A stretch of DNA of 64,000 bases from Zunongwangia sp. ESRF-bin46 (GCA_002631855.1 NTLF01000014.1:361951-425950), one strand, 5' to 3'. Positions 35,803 to 46,084 are shown, counted from the first letter of the stretch. Notes: generated from the sequence alone by a model not told the origin. Program-made: numbers and translations.

Positions 35803-36792
35803 TTACTTTCTAATATGCTTTGAAAAATTTTTGTGTTCGCTTTTTAATAACTCTTCTTTTGAAAAACCCTTAAAATATTCAAATGTGGTTTTCAGCCCTG
35901 CTTCCCTAGTTATTTTAGGTTCCCAACCCAATATTTCTTTTGCTTTCGAAATATCCGGCTGTCTTTGCATTGGATCGTCCTTGGGCAAGGGTTTAAACAC
36001 GATTTTCTGTTGGGTACCCGTCAACTTTATAATTTCTTCTGCAAAATCTAAAATGCTTATTTCGTTTGGATTGCCAATATTAACAGGTAATGAATAATCG
36101 CTCATCAATAATTTAAAAAGCCCTTCTACTTGGTCGTCCACATAGCAAAAGGAACGAGTTTGCGAGCCGTCCCCAAAAACGGTTAAGTCTTCACCCCGCA
36201 ATGCTTGTCCTAAAAAAGCTGGGATAACGCGGCCATCATTCAATCGCATTCTGGGTCCGTAGGTGTTGAAGATACGGGCAATTCTTGTTTCCAAGCCATG
36301 AAAACGATGGTACGCCATAGTAATAGATTCTTGAAAGCGTTTTGCTTCGTCATAAACGCCTCTTGGGCCAATGGTGTTTACATTTCCGTAGTATTCTTCA
36401 TTTTGTGGGTGTACCAGAGGGTCGCCATATACTTCGGAAGTCGATGCAATAAGAATTCTCGCATTTTTTTCTTTGGCCAAACCAAGTAGGTTATGTGTTC
36501 CCAAAGAACCCACTTTAAGAGTTTGAATAGGTATTTTTAAATAGTCTATTGGACTTGCTGGGGAAGCAAAATGTAGAATGTAATCGACGTTTCCAGGAAC
36601 GTGTACAAACTTTGTGACGTCGTGATGGTAAAAATGAAAGTTCTCATTTTGAAAAAGATGTTCAATATTTTTTAAATCACCAGTAATAAGGTTATCCATC
36701 CCAATAACTTTAAAACCTTCGGCGATAAACCTATCGCATAAGTGAGAGCCTAAAAACCCTGCTGCACCGGTAATTAATATCTTTTTTTTCAT
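35803..36792 (-). CDS. uxs: UDP-glucuronate decarboxylase (UDP-xylose synthase)
   Basis: A 329-residue short-chain dehydrogenase/epimerase-family enzyme converting UDP-glucuronate to UDP-xylose. The NAD loop is [12 protein letters not shown] (residues 7-18); the catalytic Tyr147 and Lys151 lie in [11 protein letters not shown], and [18 protein letters not shown] and [12 protein letters not shown] are typical of this subgroup. It follows ugd after 3 bases, so the two give UDP-glucose to UDP-glucuronate to UDP-xylose in order. Confidence 0.93.
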   Translation of the reverse strand: MKKKILITGAAGFLGSHLCDRFIAEGFKVIGMDNLITGDLKNIEHLFQNENFHFYHHDVTKFVHVPGNVDYILHFASPASPIDYLKIPIQTLKVGSLGTHNLLGLAKEKNARILIASTSEVYGDPLVHPQNEEYYGNVNTIGPRGVYDEAKRFQESITMAYHRFHGLETRIARIFNTYGPRMRLNDGRVIPAFLGQALRGEDLTVFGDGSQTRSFCYVDDQVEGLFKLLMSDYSLPVNIGNPNEISILDFAEEIIKLTGTQQKIVFKPLPKDDPMQRQPDISKAKEILGWEPKITREAGLKTTFEYFKGFSKEELLKSEHKNFSKHIRK

Positions 36793-36795
36793 TTT

Positions 36796-38097
36796 TTATT
36801 TTCTTCCTATTGAAACGTAGGTAAACCCTTCGCTTTTCACGTCTTCCACATTATACAAGTTTCTTCCGTCGAAAATAACTGGGTTTTTTAATTTTTGTTT
36901 TATTTTACTGAAGTCGGGTGTTCTGAAAATACTCCATTCAGTACAAATTAATAGCATTTCAGCATTCTCTAATGCATTGTACATTGAATCTGCATACTGC
37001 AATGTATTGCCAAATTGTTTTTTAATGTTTGGCATGGCTTCAGGATCAAAAACGGTTAGTTTAGCCCCGTTTTCGAGCAATCCGTGCATCATATCGATGG
37101 CTGGTGCTTCACGCACGTCATCTGTTTCAGGTTTAAAGGCTAGCCCCCAAATTGCAATCCTTTTCCCTTTTAAATCATTATTAAAATATTTTTCAATTTT
37201 TGGAAGTAAGATTGTTTTTTGTGTTTTGTTCACTTCAATAACCGAATTCAATATTTTAAAATCATAGTTTTCATTTTTCCCAGCTTTTTGTAATGCCTTC
37301 ACATCTTTTGGGAAACAAGAACCGCCATAGCCAATGCCTGGAAATAAAAACCGCTTGCCAATACGGGAATCGGTACCCATCCCTACACGTACTTTATCTA
37401 CATCTGCGCCTACTTTTTCGCAATAGTTGGCAATCTCGTTCATAAATGTAATCTTGGTTGCCAAAAAGGAATTGGCTGCATATTTGGTCAATTCAGCAGA
37501 CTTTTCATCCATTACAATAATTGGATTCCCAGAGCGTACAAATGGAGCATAGAGCTTCTGCATAAGCTCGGTTGCTTTTTCACTACTCGATCCAATAACT
37601 ATACGTTCTGGTTTTAAAAAATCGTCCACAGCAAACCCCTCCCTTAAAAATTCAGGATTTGAAACCACATCAAATTCGCAATTGGCGTTTTCGGCAATTA
37701 CTGCTTTTACTTGTTCTGCAGTGCCAACAGGGACCGTGCTTTTATCAACAATTACCTTGTAGGTTTTTATCTTCTTTCCAATTTCTGAAGAAACATTTAA
37801 AACATAAGAAAGATCGGCAGAACCGTCTTCATCTTCTGGAGTGGGCAAAGCCAAAAACACAATTTCACCATGTTCTAGCCCTTCATCTAATGATGTTGTA
37901 AACTGAAGGCGGTTAGCTTCTATATTTCGTTCAAAAAGAACATCTAAATGTGGTTCGTAAATAGGAACAACCCCTTTACGCATGTTATCGACTTTTTCAT
38001 TATCAATATCAACACAAACAACTTCATTTCCGGTTTCGGCAAGACATGTTCCTGTAACGAGACCAACATAACCTGTTCCTACAACTGTTATTTTCAT
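36796..38097 (-). CDS. ugd: UDP-glucose 6-dehydrogenase
   Basis: A 433-residue NAD-dependent enzyme making UDP-glucuronate. N-terminal VVGTGYVGLVTGTCLAE, the catalytic Cys261 in GYGGSCFPKD, and the C-terminal IWGLAFKPETDDVREAPA are present. A TATTTTTG box at 38124-38131 lies 26 bases upstream, so ugd-uxs-transferase may have its own promoter in the 49-base gap. Full length. Confidence 0.96.
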   Translation of the reverse strand: MKITVVGTGYVGLVTGTCLAETGNEVVCVDIDNEKVDNMRKGVVPIYEPHLDVLFERNIEANRLQFTTSLDEGLEHGEIVFLALPTPEDEDGSADLSYVLNVSSEIGKKIKTYKVIVDKSTVPVGTAEQVKAVIAENANCEFDVVSNPEFLREGFAVDDFLKPERIVIGSSSEKATELMQKLYAPFVRSGNPIIVMDEKSAELTKYAANSFLATKITFMNEIANYCEKVGADVDKVRVGMGTDSRIGKRFLFPGIGYGGSCFPKDVKALQKAGKNENYDFKILNSVIEVNKTQKTILLPKIEKYFNNDLKGKRIAIWGLAFKPETDDVREAPAIDMMHGLLENGAKLTVFDPEAMPNIKKQFGNTLQYADSMYNALENAEMLLICTEWSIFRTPDFSKIKQKLKNPVIFDGRNLYNVEDVKSEGFTYVSIGRK

Positions 38098-38146
38098 GTT
38101 TTAATAGCTTAATTTTAAGAGTGCAAAAATACAATTTGCTATCATT

Positions 38147-39358
38147 TTATACCTCTTTTATGGTTTTGTTTTGGGCAACGCTTTTATTAGACAGTAATAT
38201 AATGAGTATAAACCCAATATAATATGCACCCATTTGTCTTTGAAATACATTTTCAAACATACAGTAGAGTGCTAAAGACGCTAGAAGGGCGGTATAAAAA
38301 AAGCTGTTTTTGTTTTTAATGAAAAGCACTAATAAAAAAGTTACAAATAATAAAAACCCCACTATGCCCGTGCTTAAATAAAAATCTAAAAATTGATTGT
38401 GTGTATTATATCTCTCTAATGTAAATCGATCTTTTTTATGTGTGTCTTGTATGGTTTCCTGATAACATGAAACCAGGTTGTCTTTTGTTCCGTAAAACCC
38501 AAAACCTTTCCAATTGATCGTATTATTTTCTATAGTTTTAAAAGCACATTCCCACGTTATGGACCTAACTTCCCAGGTTGTTGTATTGGTAATGAAATTT
38601 TGTAAAGCAGTAGGGTTCTTTTTACCTCCAACCCCTGTTGTCCCAAAGAAATATAGCCCTACAATTACTAATGCGGTTAGTAACAATAAAGGGATACGAA
38701 TTTTTTTATGCTTTCCATACATCTGTCGAAGTAAGAGAATAAAAACAAGAAGCAGAATGGAAATCTTAGATACTATTAAAAACAAAAACAATATGTTTAT
38801 AATAATATTAGCTAGGTAGTAACGGTTTTTTGGATGGAATTTTGGTTTTAACAAGTTATAAGAAACCAAGATACTCAATACACATAAAAACCCAAGATAC
38901 AACCTATCTATGAGCAATGACTCAATCACCTCTGGAGAGCTGCCAAAATGGAATTCGCTTATTGTATTGGTTAAAACAACAATATTAATAACCGAAAACA
39001 CGATTGCAGCAAAAGAAGAGAAAAGAATGGCCTTTTTAATTTTTTCGAAATCCTGAATAGGGATGTAAAGCACAACTAACCCAATAGCAAGCATCACTTT
39101 CTTTATAACGGTGAAATCTTCTTCTAGTCTCCCAGAAAAATATGAGTTTGCAACAAGGTAGAGGCAAAAACCTGCAAAAATCAAAATAGGGACAGTCCTT
39201 ATCTTTTTAAAATCATCCTTTTTTACAACAAAAGGGAACGCCAAAACCAAAACAGCCAATAGTATATTTGGCAACGCTCTCACATAATCGTCAAAGGGTA
39301 TCGTAAAGAACAATAGTAAATAAAAGTAAGGGTATATAGATGTTAGTAATATTCTCAT
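38147..39358 (-). CDS. O-antigen ligase/polymerase-like membrane protein
   Basis: A 403-residue protein with about 10-12 membrane helices and one large periplasmic loop (about 250-320) that contains the conserved ERYNTHNQFLDFYLSTGIVG. This NTHNQFL-type motif marks the WaaL/Wzy superfamily, which transfers or polymerises lipid-linked glycans. It overlaps the next upstream gene by 4 bases. Which member is ligase and which polymerase cannot be told from sequence. Confidence 0.85.
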   Translation of the reverse strand: MRILLTSIYPYFYLLLFFTIPFDDYVRALPNILLAVLVLAFPFVVKKDDFKKIRTVPILIFAGFCLYLVANSYFSGRLEEDFTVIKKVMLAIGLVVLYIPIQDFEKIKKAILFSSFAAIVFSVINIVVLTNTISEFHFGSSPEVIESLLIDRLYLGFLCVLSILVSYNLLKPKFHPKNRYYLANIIINILFLFLIVSKISILLLVFILLLRQMYGKHKKIRIPLLLLTALVIVGLYFFGTTGVGGKKNPTALQNFITNTTTWEVRSITWECAFKTIENNTINWKGFGFYGTKDNLVSCYQETIQDTHKKDRFTLERYNTHNQFLDFYLSTGIVGFLLFVTFLLVLFIKNKNSFFYTALLASLALYCMFENVFQRQMGAYYIGFILIILLSNKSVAQNKTIKEV

Positions 39359-40581
39359 TTTTTATTTAGTGTGTGTTCTCTTTTTTCCGTTTTAAAAAAC
39401 AAACAAAACAAAAGTAGAAAATGATACAATCCTCTTTGCCGCCATAAATAGGATTCTGTAACAAATACGGCTAGCATAATTAAAAATAAAGCCAAAAGCA
39501 TCACTTCTTTGTTTACAAGGTATTGTTTAAATAGTAGTACTAAAAATAGAATTATAAACAAGAACCCTAAAATTCCTATTTCTGACCAAGCTTGCAAATA
39601 TTGGTTGTGAAAATTATAGGCATTAAAACCTTTATATAGGTTATAGTGTTTTTGCTTTTCTACTATTTTTTTTTGTGAGTTATTAATGCCATAACCCGTT
39701 ATAAAAGCATCATCCTCGTCTAACATTTCATAAAAAATACGTGCTTGAAATATCCTGATGGTCGTACCTGTCCAATCATAAACACGTGTAAACCGCTCAC
39801 AAGTTAGTACTTCTTTTATATTTGAATCTTCAATTTCCCGGTTAAATCGCTCCTTTACAGGGTTTGAAAAAACAATTAATGCAACAACTACTGCTGAAAA
39901 TACTAGTAGTAATAAAGCAATCGTCTTTTTTCTAAAAGTATGGAAAATTCCCAAAACGAGCGAAATGAATGTTACTACAATTATGGTTTTAGAAGCTAAC
40001 AACAATAAAAAAGCAGACATCAGTACTATTGCCAAAATCGTTAATACTGTTTTTTTGGATTTAAAGAGTAAGAAAAGCAAACACAATGAAGTTATTACTG
40101 AAACGTAAATAGCATTAAGGTCTAATGGTGATACCAGGGCATGATAAAAAAAGGTGCTTTTATCAGATGTTTCATAAAACTTTACTGTTGCGGCTGTTAT
40201 AAAAAAAATAGCAAAGACAGCTATACCCATCGAAAAATAGTAAAGGATATTATTGCATGTTTTTTTAGTAATATTTGGCATAAAAATAAAGGCCAAAGGA
40301 ATTATCAGCAATGCTAACTCCCTTTCCAAGCCTCTTATGGATTCTTTTATATCTATGGACCAAAAAAGTGATAGCGCCATTAATCCGTAGAGTCCAAAAG
40401 GAACTGCATATGCATAATTCCATTCTGGTTTATGGTATTTTAAAGAAAGTAAAGAGACTGCTAATAAAGCGATAAGAATTCCTGTGCTATATCCATATTG
40501 CAGGGGTATGGCAATAAGCAAACTACTTATGAGTACTACGTACGTTTTTTGAGATGTTACTAGATTACGTATTCTGTTCAT
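39355..40581 (-). CDS. O-antigen ligase/polymerase-like membrane protein
   Basis: A 408-residue polytopic protein with about 11-12 helices and the loop motif NAYNFHNQYLQAWSEIGILG near residue 320, very like the neighbour at 38147-39358 (paralogous pair). The genes overlap by 4 bases and are probably co-translated. It belongs to the WaaL/Wzy superfamily; the specific role is not known. Confidence 0.85.
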   Translation of the reverse strand: MNRIRNLVTSQKTYVVLISSLLIAIPLQYGYSTGILIALLAVSLLSLKYHKPEWNYAYAVPFGLYGLMALSLFWSIDIKESIRGLERELALLIIPLAFIFMPNITKKTCNNILYYFSMGIAVFAIFFITAATVKFYETSDKSTFFYHALVSPLDLNAIYVSVITSLCLLFLLFKSKKTVLTILAIVLMSAFLLLLASKTIIVVTFISLVLGIFHTFRKKTIALLLLVFSAVVVALIVFSNPVKERFNREIEDSNIKEVLTCERFTRVYDWTGTTIRIFQARIFYEMLDEDDAFITGYGINNSQKKIVEKQKHYNLYKGFNAYNFHNQYLQAWSEIGILGFLFIILFLVLLFKQYLVNKEVMLLALFLIMLAVFVTESYLWRQRGLYHFLLLFCLFFKTEKREHTLNKK

Positions 40582-41668
40582 AGGTATGTTTCATAAATTC
40601 TAAATACGAATTGTTTATTGTCTCCCATGAGTAAGTATTCGCTATTTTAACTTTATTGTTTTCAAGATACGTAGTCCAATTATTTTTATCCTTTATTTTG
40701 ATTAAGGTTTCTTTTATTTCTTTGCTATCAGAAAAATAAAAGGCATCCTCTCCTAAGATACTCTTATTAAATTCATTGTTATGAGCCACAATCAATGCAT
40801 TTGATGCCATAGCCTCTAACAAAGATGGATTTGTACCTCCAACAGTGTGCCCGTGAAAATATAGCTTTGAAAAATTCCGGAGATTGTTTAAGTGGTTTTG
40901 GTTATAAATTCCGCCTAAAAAGCGAATATTTTTATGGCTTTTGAATTTTTTGGCAAGGTATGATCCATATTTATTAACATCATGCTTCCCTACCACTAAG
41001 AAGGGTTTGTCGTCATATGATTCAACGACACCGTCTAAAATGGTCTCTATGTTATTTTCGGGTTCTAACCTTGCTATCAACATATTATAACCATATTCAG
41101 AAACATTGTATTCCTTCAGTACTTTTTTTTCAGGGTTTGAAAAAACCACCGCTCCATAAGGGATATATTTTGAAGTTTTGGAGTAAGATTCTTGTAAATG
41201 GTTTTGAATGCCTATAGAGTCTGCAATTAGATAGTCACTGCTTTTCACAGCCAATGATTCTGCGTACTTAAGAAAACGTCTTACTTGTTTATTATATTTG
41301 GAACGTTTCCATTCCAAGCCGTCCATATTAGTAATTATTATAGGTTTTTTTGGTAAGAGTTTATACCAAATGGAATTACTGGTATAACCAAGTTGTAATA
41401 AAATATCAAAATCTCTTTTTCGGGCATCTTTAATACAATTGTAATCATATATAAATTGACCTGCTGTACCTATTTTATCTTCGGGGTCGCTACAATGAAT
41501 TAAGGAAACCTCTTTGTGTTTTTTTTCTTTGAAAGGATGGTTGTCTGAACAGTACACATACGTTTCGTGTCCATTTTTTTGCAAATAGACCGAAAAGAAC
41601 TCAGCAAATTGCTCAAAACCGCCGTGATAATTAGGTATTCCCCTTGTGCCTAATATTCCTATTTTCAT
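40565..41668 (-). CDS. GT4 glycosyltransferase with DUF1972-type N terminus
   Basis: A 367-residue GT-B enzyme. The N terminus KIGILGTRGIPNYHGGFEQFAE is the DUF1972 signature of rhamnosyltransferase-like proteins, and the C terminus has HGHTVGGTNPSLLEAMASN, a nucleotide-sugar binding pattern. With rmlBACD in the same locus a dTDP-rhamnose donor is plausible. The stop overlaps the next gene's start by 17 bases. Confidence 0.88.
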   Translation of the reverse strand: MKIGILGTRGIPNYHGGFEQFAEFFSVYLQKNGHETYVYCSDNHPFKEKKHKEVSLIHCSDPEDKIGTAGQFIYDYNCIKDARKRDFDILLQLGYTSNSIWYKLLPKKPIIITNMDGLEWKRSKYNKQVRRFLKYAESLAVKSSDYLIADSIGIQNHLQESYSKTSKYIPYGAVVFSNPEKKVLKEYNVSEYGYNMLIARLEPENNIETILDGVVESYDDKPFLVVGKHDVNKYGSYLAKKFKSHKNIRFLGGIYNQNHLNNLRNFSKLYFHGHTVGGTNPSLLEAMASNALIVAHNNEFNKSILGEDAFYFSDSKEIKETLIKIKDKNNWTTYLENNKVKIANTYSWETINNSYLEFMKHTYEQNT

Positions 41669-42927
41669 AAACTAATTTGTGATTGTTTGTTGTAGTAAAA
41701 TTTTAAAAATAAGAAGGAGCCCAAAATTAATGTTACAACATCCCCTTGGTTATATACACCTGTGATAATAAGAGTTGTAAATAAATAAAACAACGAAATT
41801 CCTGAGATAAAATTATTAAAGAATACTATACTACTATTGGTTTTTTTATGGTAGGCAGTTAGATATAGGTAAGCCAAAAACAATAGATATATAAACATTC
41901 CTACAAAGCCAGCCTTAAACATTATATAGGCAAAACCATTATGTATTATAGGAATATATTGAATCCCCCCTTCGCTCAAGGGAGCCTCAAAACCTAAATC
42001 TACCAATGAGCCAAGACCTTTACCAAAAAAGTACCCATACTTATAATTGGCTTCATCTAGTTGCTCAAAGGCCTTGTGTGCTTCATAGCCTCTCCAATGG
42101 TCCCAAAGTTGTGCATGGTTATTTATATCTACATCTGCTGAAAAGATTTCAGAAGGTGCTATTTGAAGTTTATATAAAAACCCTTCAAGACCTTTACTAG
42201 ATCTATCTAATTCCATTGTTTGCAAACTGGCAAAAAATAATAGAACCAATGATATAAAAATTGTTAAGTAAATAACTCCCTTTCTCGTTAGCTTTGTATA
42301 TCCTTTAATAGCTAAGAAAAGAATAAAAAAAGCAACAAGCATTGTTCTTGAGAAGTATAAAACAAAGGATATGTACAATAAGATTCTAATTAAAAAAGCA
42401 AACTTAATGGGCTTTTTTATCGGTAATGTATTCTTACCTACATGCAATAGAACGATTGCAAATAACTCTATATAATTAGCTTTACCACCCACATAACGAA
42501 TTAAGCTTATACTCAATTGATTTTTGAAAAAATACATTGCAATTTCAAGAATGTGATAAGCTGCAAAAAGTGCTGCTAAATAAAAAATAGTTTTAAAAAT
42601 AAAGTCTTTATCTTTTATTTTACTGGTAAGGTAATACCCTAAAATTATGAATAGGATTGGTTTAATTAAATAGGCTATATCTTTAATAATATCATACCAT
42701 TCCCTGGAATAAAAAAAAGTGCTTATGGTTGCAATGCTAAATATTAAGAAAAGCGGGGTTAATGTATTTACAACACTGTTAGAATATTTAAACCGTATAT
42801 CAAGCAATAAGAATATTAACATAAAGGCACACATCACCAAAGTGACTTCTATTGAAGAAATCGCTATAGGAATAGTAAAAACCAACAGCAAGAAAAATTT
42901 GTAAAGTATGTCTTTTTGTATAATCAC
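41665..42927 (-). CDS. third O-antigen polymerase/ligase-like membrane protein
   Basis: A 420-residue polytopic protein starting at GTG, with about 10-12 helices. A periplasmic loop around residues 270-330 contains YFFGKGLGSLVDLG and PIIHNGFAYIMFKAGFVGM, the HNG- and GxG-type features of Wzy-like proteins. It differs from the two NTHNQ-type paralogues downstream. It overlaps the next gene by 4 bases. Confidence 0.75.
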   Translation of the reverse strand: MIIQKDILYKFFLLLVFTIPIAISSIEVTLVMCAFMLIFLLLDIRFKYSNSVVNTLTPLFLIFSIATISTFFYSREWYDIIKDIAYLIKPILFIILGYYLTSKIKDKDFIFKTIFYLAALFAAYHILEIAMYFFKNQLSISLIRYVGGKANYIELFAIVLLHVGKNTLPIKKPIKFAFLIRILLYISFVLYFSRTMLVAFFILFLAIKGYTKLTRKGVIYLTIFISLVLLFFASLQTMELDRSSKGLEGFLYKLQIAPSEIFSADVDINNHAQLWDHWRGYEAHKAFEQLDEANYKYGYFFGKGLGSLVDLGFEAPLSEGGIQYIPIIHNGFAYIMFKAGFVGMFIYLLFLAYLYLTAYHKKTNSSIVFFNNFISGISLFYLFTTLIITGVYNQGDVVTLILGSFLFLKFYYNKQSQISL

Positions 42928-42931
42928 TTAA

Positions 42932-44029
42932 TTATGCTTTTGGTAAAAGTACTTGTTTATAGGCTTCTAATGTTTTATTTGCCGTGTGTTGCCAAGTAAA
43001 ATTCTCCTCAATTTTAGTTTTCAGTTTATCATTGTAATCTGTATTAAAGGCATTTTCAACAGCTTCTAAAATTGAAGCAGGAGATATTGGGTCACAATAA
43101 TAAGCATATTCATTAAAATACTCCTTTTGGTCGCCTCTATCTGTAATAACAATATTGCACCCCATATAGGATGCCTCCAATGAAACCAAACCAGTGGTTT
43201 CAAACCAACTTGCTAATGCATGAACTTTAGCTTTTGAATAAATTCCAGCTAATTTTTCTTGTTCAACATATGGAATAAAAGTGATGTTTTCTGCGGCTAA
43301 TTCTTTACACTTTTCAAAGTAGCTTTTAGCATTTGAAGAAGGACTTCCTATTATAAAAACTTTATATTTAGAGTTGTTTAAAGCCCTTATTAAGTTTAAA
43401 TGGTTTTTAACTGGTGTTATTTGCCCAACTGAAATTATTGCATCTTTATAAGTGTCTTCAACATCCTCCGTTTCAATATTTTTAAACACTTCTATGTCAA
43501 TAGCATTTGGAATAACCTTATACTTATTTTCACACCCATATGCTTTTACTAACCGCTTATATTCGTTTTCAGAATTTGGCAAAAGCATTTTGGCTTTTTT
43601 AATTATTTCAACGATTGATTTTTTTTGACCTTTTAAAAGATAGCCCTTTTCAGTAAGTGTATCTTGTTTTTTAAGTATCCTAGCTACTGTTTTAATATAT
43701 TCAACTTGGTCTGGATTAAAAACCCTGTTTAAATAGAATCTAAACTTGCTGTGGTGGTTTTTTTCGGCTTCAGAATAATCAATATAAATTGTTGACAACA
43801 CGTAAGGTAAGTTGGCTTTTTTAATGATACCCAATAAATCTGCCGGACGGGATATATTAAACAGATGCATTAAATCGTACTGAGAAAAGTCTATTTTTTC
43901 ATTTACTGTTTTAATAGTTACAGTAATTCCATCTAATTTATTTAAGTATTGAGCCGTTTTTTTAACCTGTACAGTATCGCCGCCAGGATGGGTAAATAAA
44001 GTTGCCCTGCTTATCATTATTACTTTCAA
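42932..44029 (-). CDS. GT4 glycosyltransferase
   Basis: A 365-residue GT-B enzyme with an N-terminal MISRATLFTHPGGDTVQVK (donor/acceptor loop) and a C-terminal EASYMGCNIVITDRGDQKEYF region. TTG at 44029 gives the normal first strand; an ATG 12 bases later is an alternative. It sits after a 132-base gap, the largest inside the minus-strand glycan run, so it may be the first gene of a new transcript. The sugar is unknown. Confidence 0.85.
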   Translation of the reverse strand: MKVIMISRATLFTHPGGDTVQVKKTAQYLNKLDGITVTIKTVNEKIDFSQYDLMHLFNISRPADLLGIIKKANLPYVLSTIYIDYSEAEKNHHSKFRFYLNRVFNPDQVEYIKTVARILKKQDTLTEKGYLLKGQKKSIVEIIKKAKMLLPNSENEYKRLVKAYGCENKYKVIPNAIDIEVFKNIETEDVEDTYKDAIISVGQITPVKNHLNLIRALNNSKYKVFIIGSPSSNAKSYFEKCKELAAENITFIPYVEQEKLAGIYSKAKVHALASWFETTGLVSLEASYMGCNIVITDRGDQKEYFNEYAYYCDPISPASILEAVENAFNTDYNDKLKTKIEENFTWQHTANKTLEAYKQVLLPKA

Positions 44030-44083
44030 GCCTGTATTTTATTTAAATTTTTTATAAATACCCATAAACCCAATCATACGCTT

Positions 44084-44144
44084 AAAAAAGCCTGATTATT
44101 TTTATGCGAATTTAATATTAAAAAACAAGAATTTTCAGGCTTTT
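44084..44144. repeat. inverted repeat with a 39-base loop in the polysaccharide run
   Basis: aaaagcctga at 44086-44095 is the exact complement of tcaggctttt at 44135-44144. It lies in the 132-base spacer between a sulfotransferase and a GT4. It may be a termination or attenuation site, but the long loop is unusual. Confidence 0.35.
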
Positions 44145-44161
44145 ACCTGTTGTTCTGTTTT

Positions 44162-45016
44162 TTAAAACCATTTATTAAGGTCTTTGTCAATTAAAGTTTG
44201 TGTTACTAAAATATGTGGTTTATATATACTTTTTAAAATAGCTGTTTCTTCAAGTAATTGGGGTTTTCCCTTTTTGTTATTAAAAACCAGTTTGCCCAAT
44301 AGAGACTTAATAGGGGCTGGCGTATTTCCCATCATTATTTGTAGGGTTTTGGATTGCCTTAATTTTTTAACTACAGGAAACCTTGCTTGTTTAAACTGAT
44401 TGTGCTTTTTTGTATAATCTGGTTTAAAACTTGTGTCTACCCCAATGAACTGAAATAGGTTTGAAACGGTTTTTTCAGTTTCTGAAAACAAATCGTCACT
44501 TAAAATAATTTGTATGTTTGAAGGTTTAAAAACCTGTAAATAGTTTTTTAATTGTCCATCATAGAAACCGGTCTCTACGTATTGTTCATAAAAATCAGCG
44601 TACTGTTGTTTGTTATTTATTATTTCTTTTAAAGGAACAGAAATATACCCTAAGCTGTAATCCATTAAATAATGTGAAATTGCCCTTTCTACAGGGTTTC
44701 GCAATACAATAACTACTTTAGCTTGGGGATTAAAATCTTTAATCTTTTTTGGGCTGTTTTCATTGTTTAAATAAGAACTACTAAAATCACCAATTGCCTT
44801 ATAAGTTTTAGATTCTTTATACAGTTTTTGATATGCCTCCAAGCTATCAATAATTGTAGCATTGTAGTAAGTGTTCTTAACTTCTGGACAAGAAAAAAAA
44901 TGAGGCTCTTTAATCTTTGGAACAAAAACTTCTGGGTGTTCCTCCAAATAGTTGAAAAGAGATGTCGTACCTCCTTTTGGGGTTCCAACTATAAAAAAAG
45001 TAGGTTTTACGGACAT
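44162..45016 (-). CDS. sulfotransferase (PAPS-dependent)
   Basis: A 284-residue sulfotransferase-fold protein. The 5'-phosphosulfate loop is IVGTPKGGTTSLFNYLEE (residues 10-27), and the 3'-phosphate site is VVIVLRNPVERAISHYLMD. It transfers sulfate from PAPS to a carbohydrate hydroxyl; in this locus the surface polymer is the likely acceptor. Length suits heparan-type sulfotransferases. It lies 9 bases after the deacetylase start-side gene in the same direction. A second sulfotransferase is three genes upstream. Confidence 0.9.
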   Translation of the reverse strand: MSVKPTFFIVGTPKGGTTSLFNYLEEHPEVFVPKIKEPHFFSCPEVKNTYYNATIIDSLEAYQKLYKESKTYKAIGDFSSSYLNNENSPKKIKDFNPQAKVVIVLRNPVERAISHYLMDYSLGYISVPLKEIINNKQQYADFYEQYVETGFYDGQLKNYLQVFKPSNIQIILSDDLFSETEKTVSNLFQFIGVDTSFKPDYTKKHNQFKQARFPVVKKLRQSKTLQIMMGNTPAPIKSLLGKLVFNNKKGKPQLLEETAILKSIYKPHILVTQTLIDKDLNKWF

Positions 45017-45025
45017 CTTAGTAAT

Positions 45026-46084
45026 TTATAAAGTAACTATTTTTTTAAATCTGTTTTTTATTGCCGGCAATACCCCTGTAAGGTACAGGTTAAGAATGGA
45101 AAGATTTTGCTGGTTACCTAAAACTTGAATTCTTGGTAGAGCAAAGCATGACTGTTTATGGTCTAAAAATATATTGCCCATTCTAGTGGTAGTGGCTGTT
45201 TTAAAATTGGTGTTTTCTTCTAATATTTCTACCTCTCTTTGGTTTATTTCATTTGAAGTTCCAAAAGGATACGCAAAATGTGCTACCTCTTTATCAATAT
45301 TTTTTTCAATTTCCTGCTTAGAGCCTAAGACTTCAGTAAGTATTTCTTCTTTATTTAATTTGTTGAAGGTTAAATGGTTTAAAGAGTGTCCGCCGATTGT
45401 AACCAAACTATCCTCAGAGAGCTTTTTCACCTCATCCCAATTTAAACTTTCGTTCTCTACATAAGTTTGCAAAGATTTGCTATACTTCTTTTCTAATGCT
45501 TCAATAATTTCGTTTTGCTTTTCAGGAGCGGAAGAAATAATCAAAGTACGTAATTTACCAAAGGTATTTTCTTTTTCTTTTTGGGTCTTGCAAGAGTGTT
45601 CAACAAACAAATCTCCAACTTTTAATGAAAAAATGGTATTTTCCAGAAGTATATCCTCGAGCATATACCACCAAAGTTTTGCTGTTTTGTTCGGATAACA
45701 ATTCGTCAAATAGATGGTAAAAGGAACATTGTGCTTTTTAAAAATAGGATATGCTAACGTAAGGTTGTCTTTATATCCATCATCAAAAGTGAAGACTATG
45801 AATTTTTTAGATTTTTTTTCAGGGTTTTCCAGCCTATAATGAAGTTCATCTAAAGAGATAAATTCATACTTTTTCTTTTTTAAGAAAAGTATCATCTTTT
45901 CAAGAAAGTCAACCTCTATTTCATTTGCTGCCATTAATGGAATCCTAGAGGCGTTTTTATCCTTATTTAAAACAACTTTATGCATAAAAAGGATACTTCC
46001 TTCACCACTATAAAATGGCTTGAACAAAAACCCAATGGGGGCTTTCGACAAAATTTTTAATATGGTGCTTTTAGAAATGGCCAT
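45026..46084 (-). CDS. polysaccharide deacetylase (CE4 family)
   Basis: A 352-residue NodB-type protein. Metal and catalytic residues lie in FTFDDGYKDNLTLAYP and the second motif GGHSLNHLT (His-x3-His). A later FAYPFGTSNEINQRE matches the family. It removes N-acetyl groups from a glycan, or, as in some loci, a variant acts on lipid-linked sugars. It starts right at the stop of the GT2 (zero spacing). No signal peptide is visible, so action in the cytosol is possible. Confidence 0.88.
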   Translation of the reverse strand: MAISKSTILKILSKAPIGFLFKPFYSGEGSILFMHKVVLNKDKNASRIPLMAANEIEVDFLEKMILFLKKKKYEFISLDELHYRLENPEKKSKKFIVFTFDDGYKDNLTLAYPIFKKHNVPFTIYLTNCYPNKTAKLWWYMLEDILLENTIFSLKVGDLFVEHSCKTQKEKENTFGKLRTLIISSAPEKQNEIIEALEKKYSKSLQTYVENESLNWDEVKKLSEDSLVTIGGHSLNHLTFNKLNKEEILTEVLGSKQEIEKNIDKEVAHFAYPFGTSNEINQREVEILEENTNFKTATTTRMGNIFLDHKQSCFALPRIQVLGNQQNLSILNLYLTGVLPAIKNRFKKIVTL

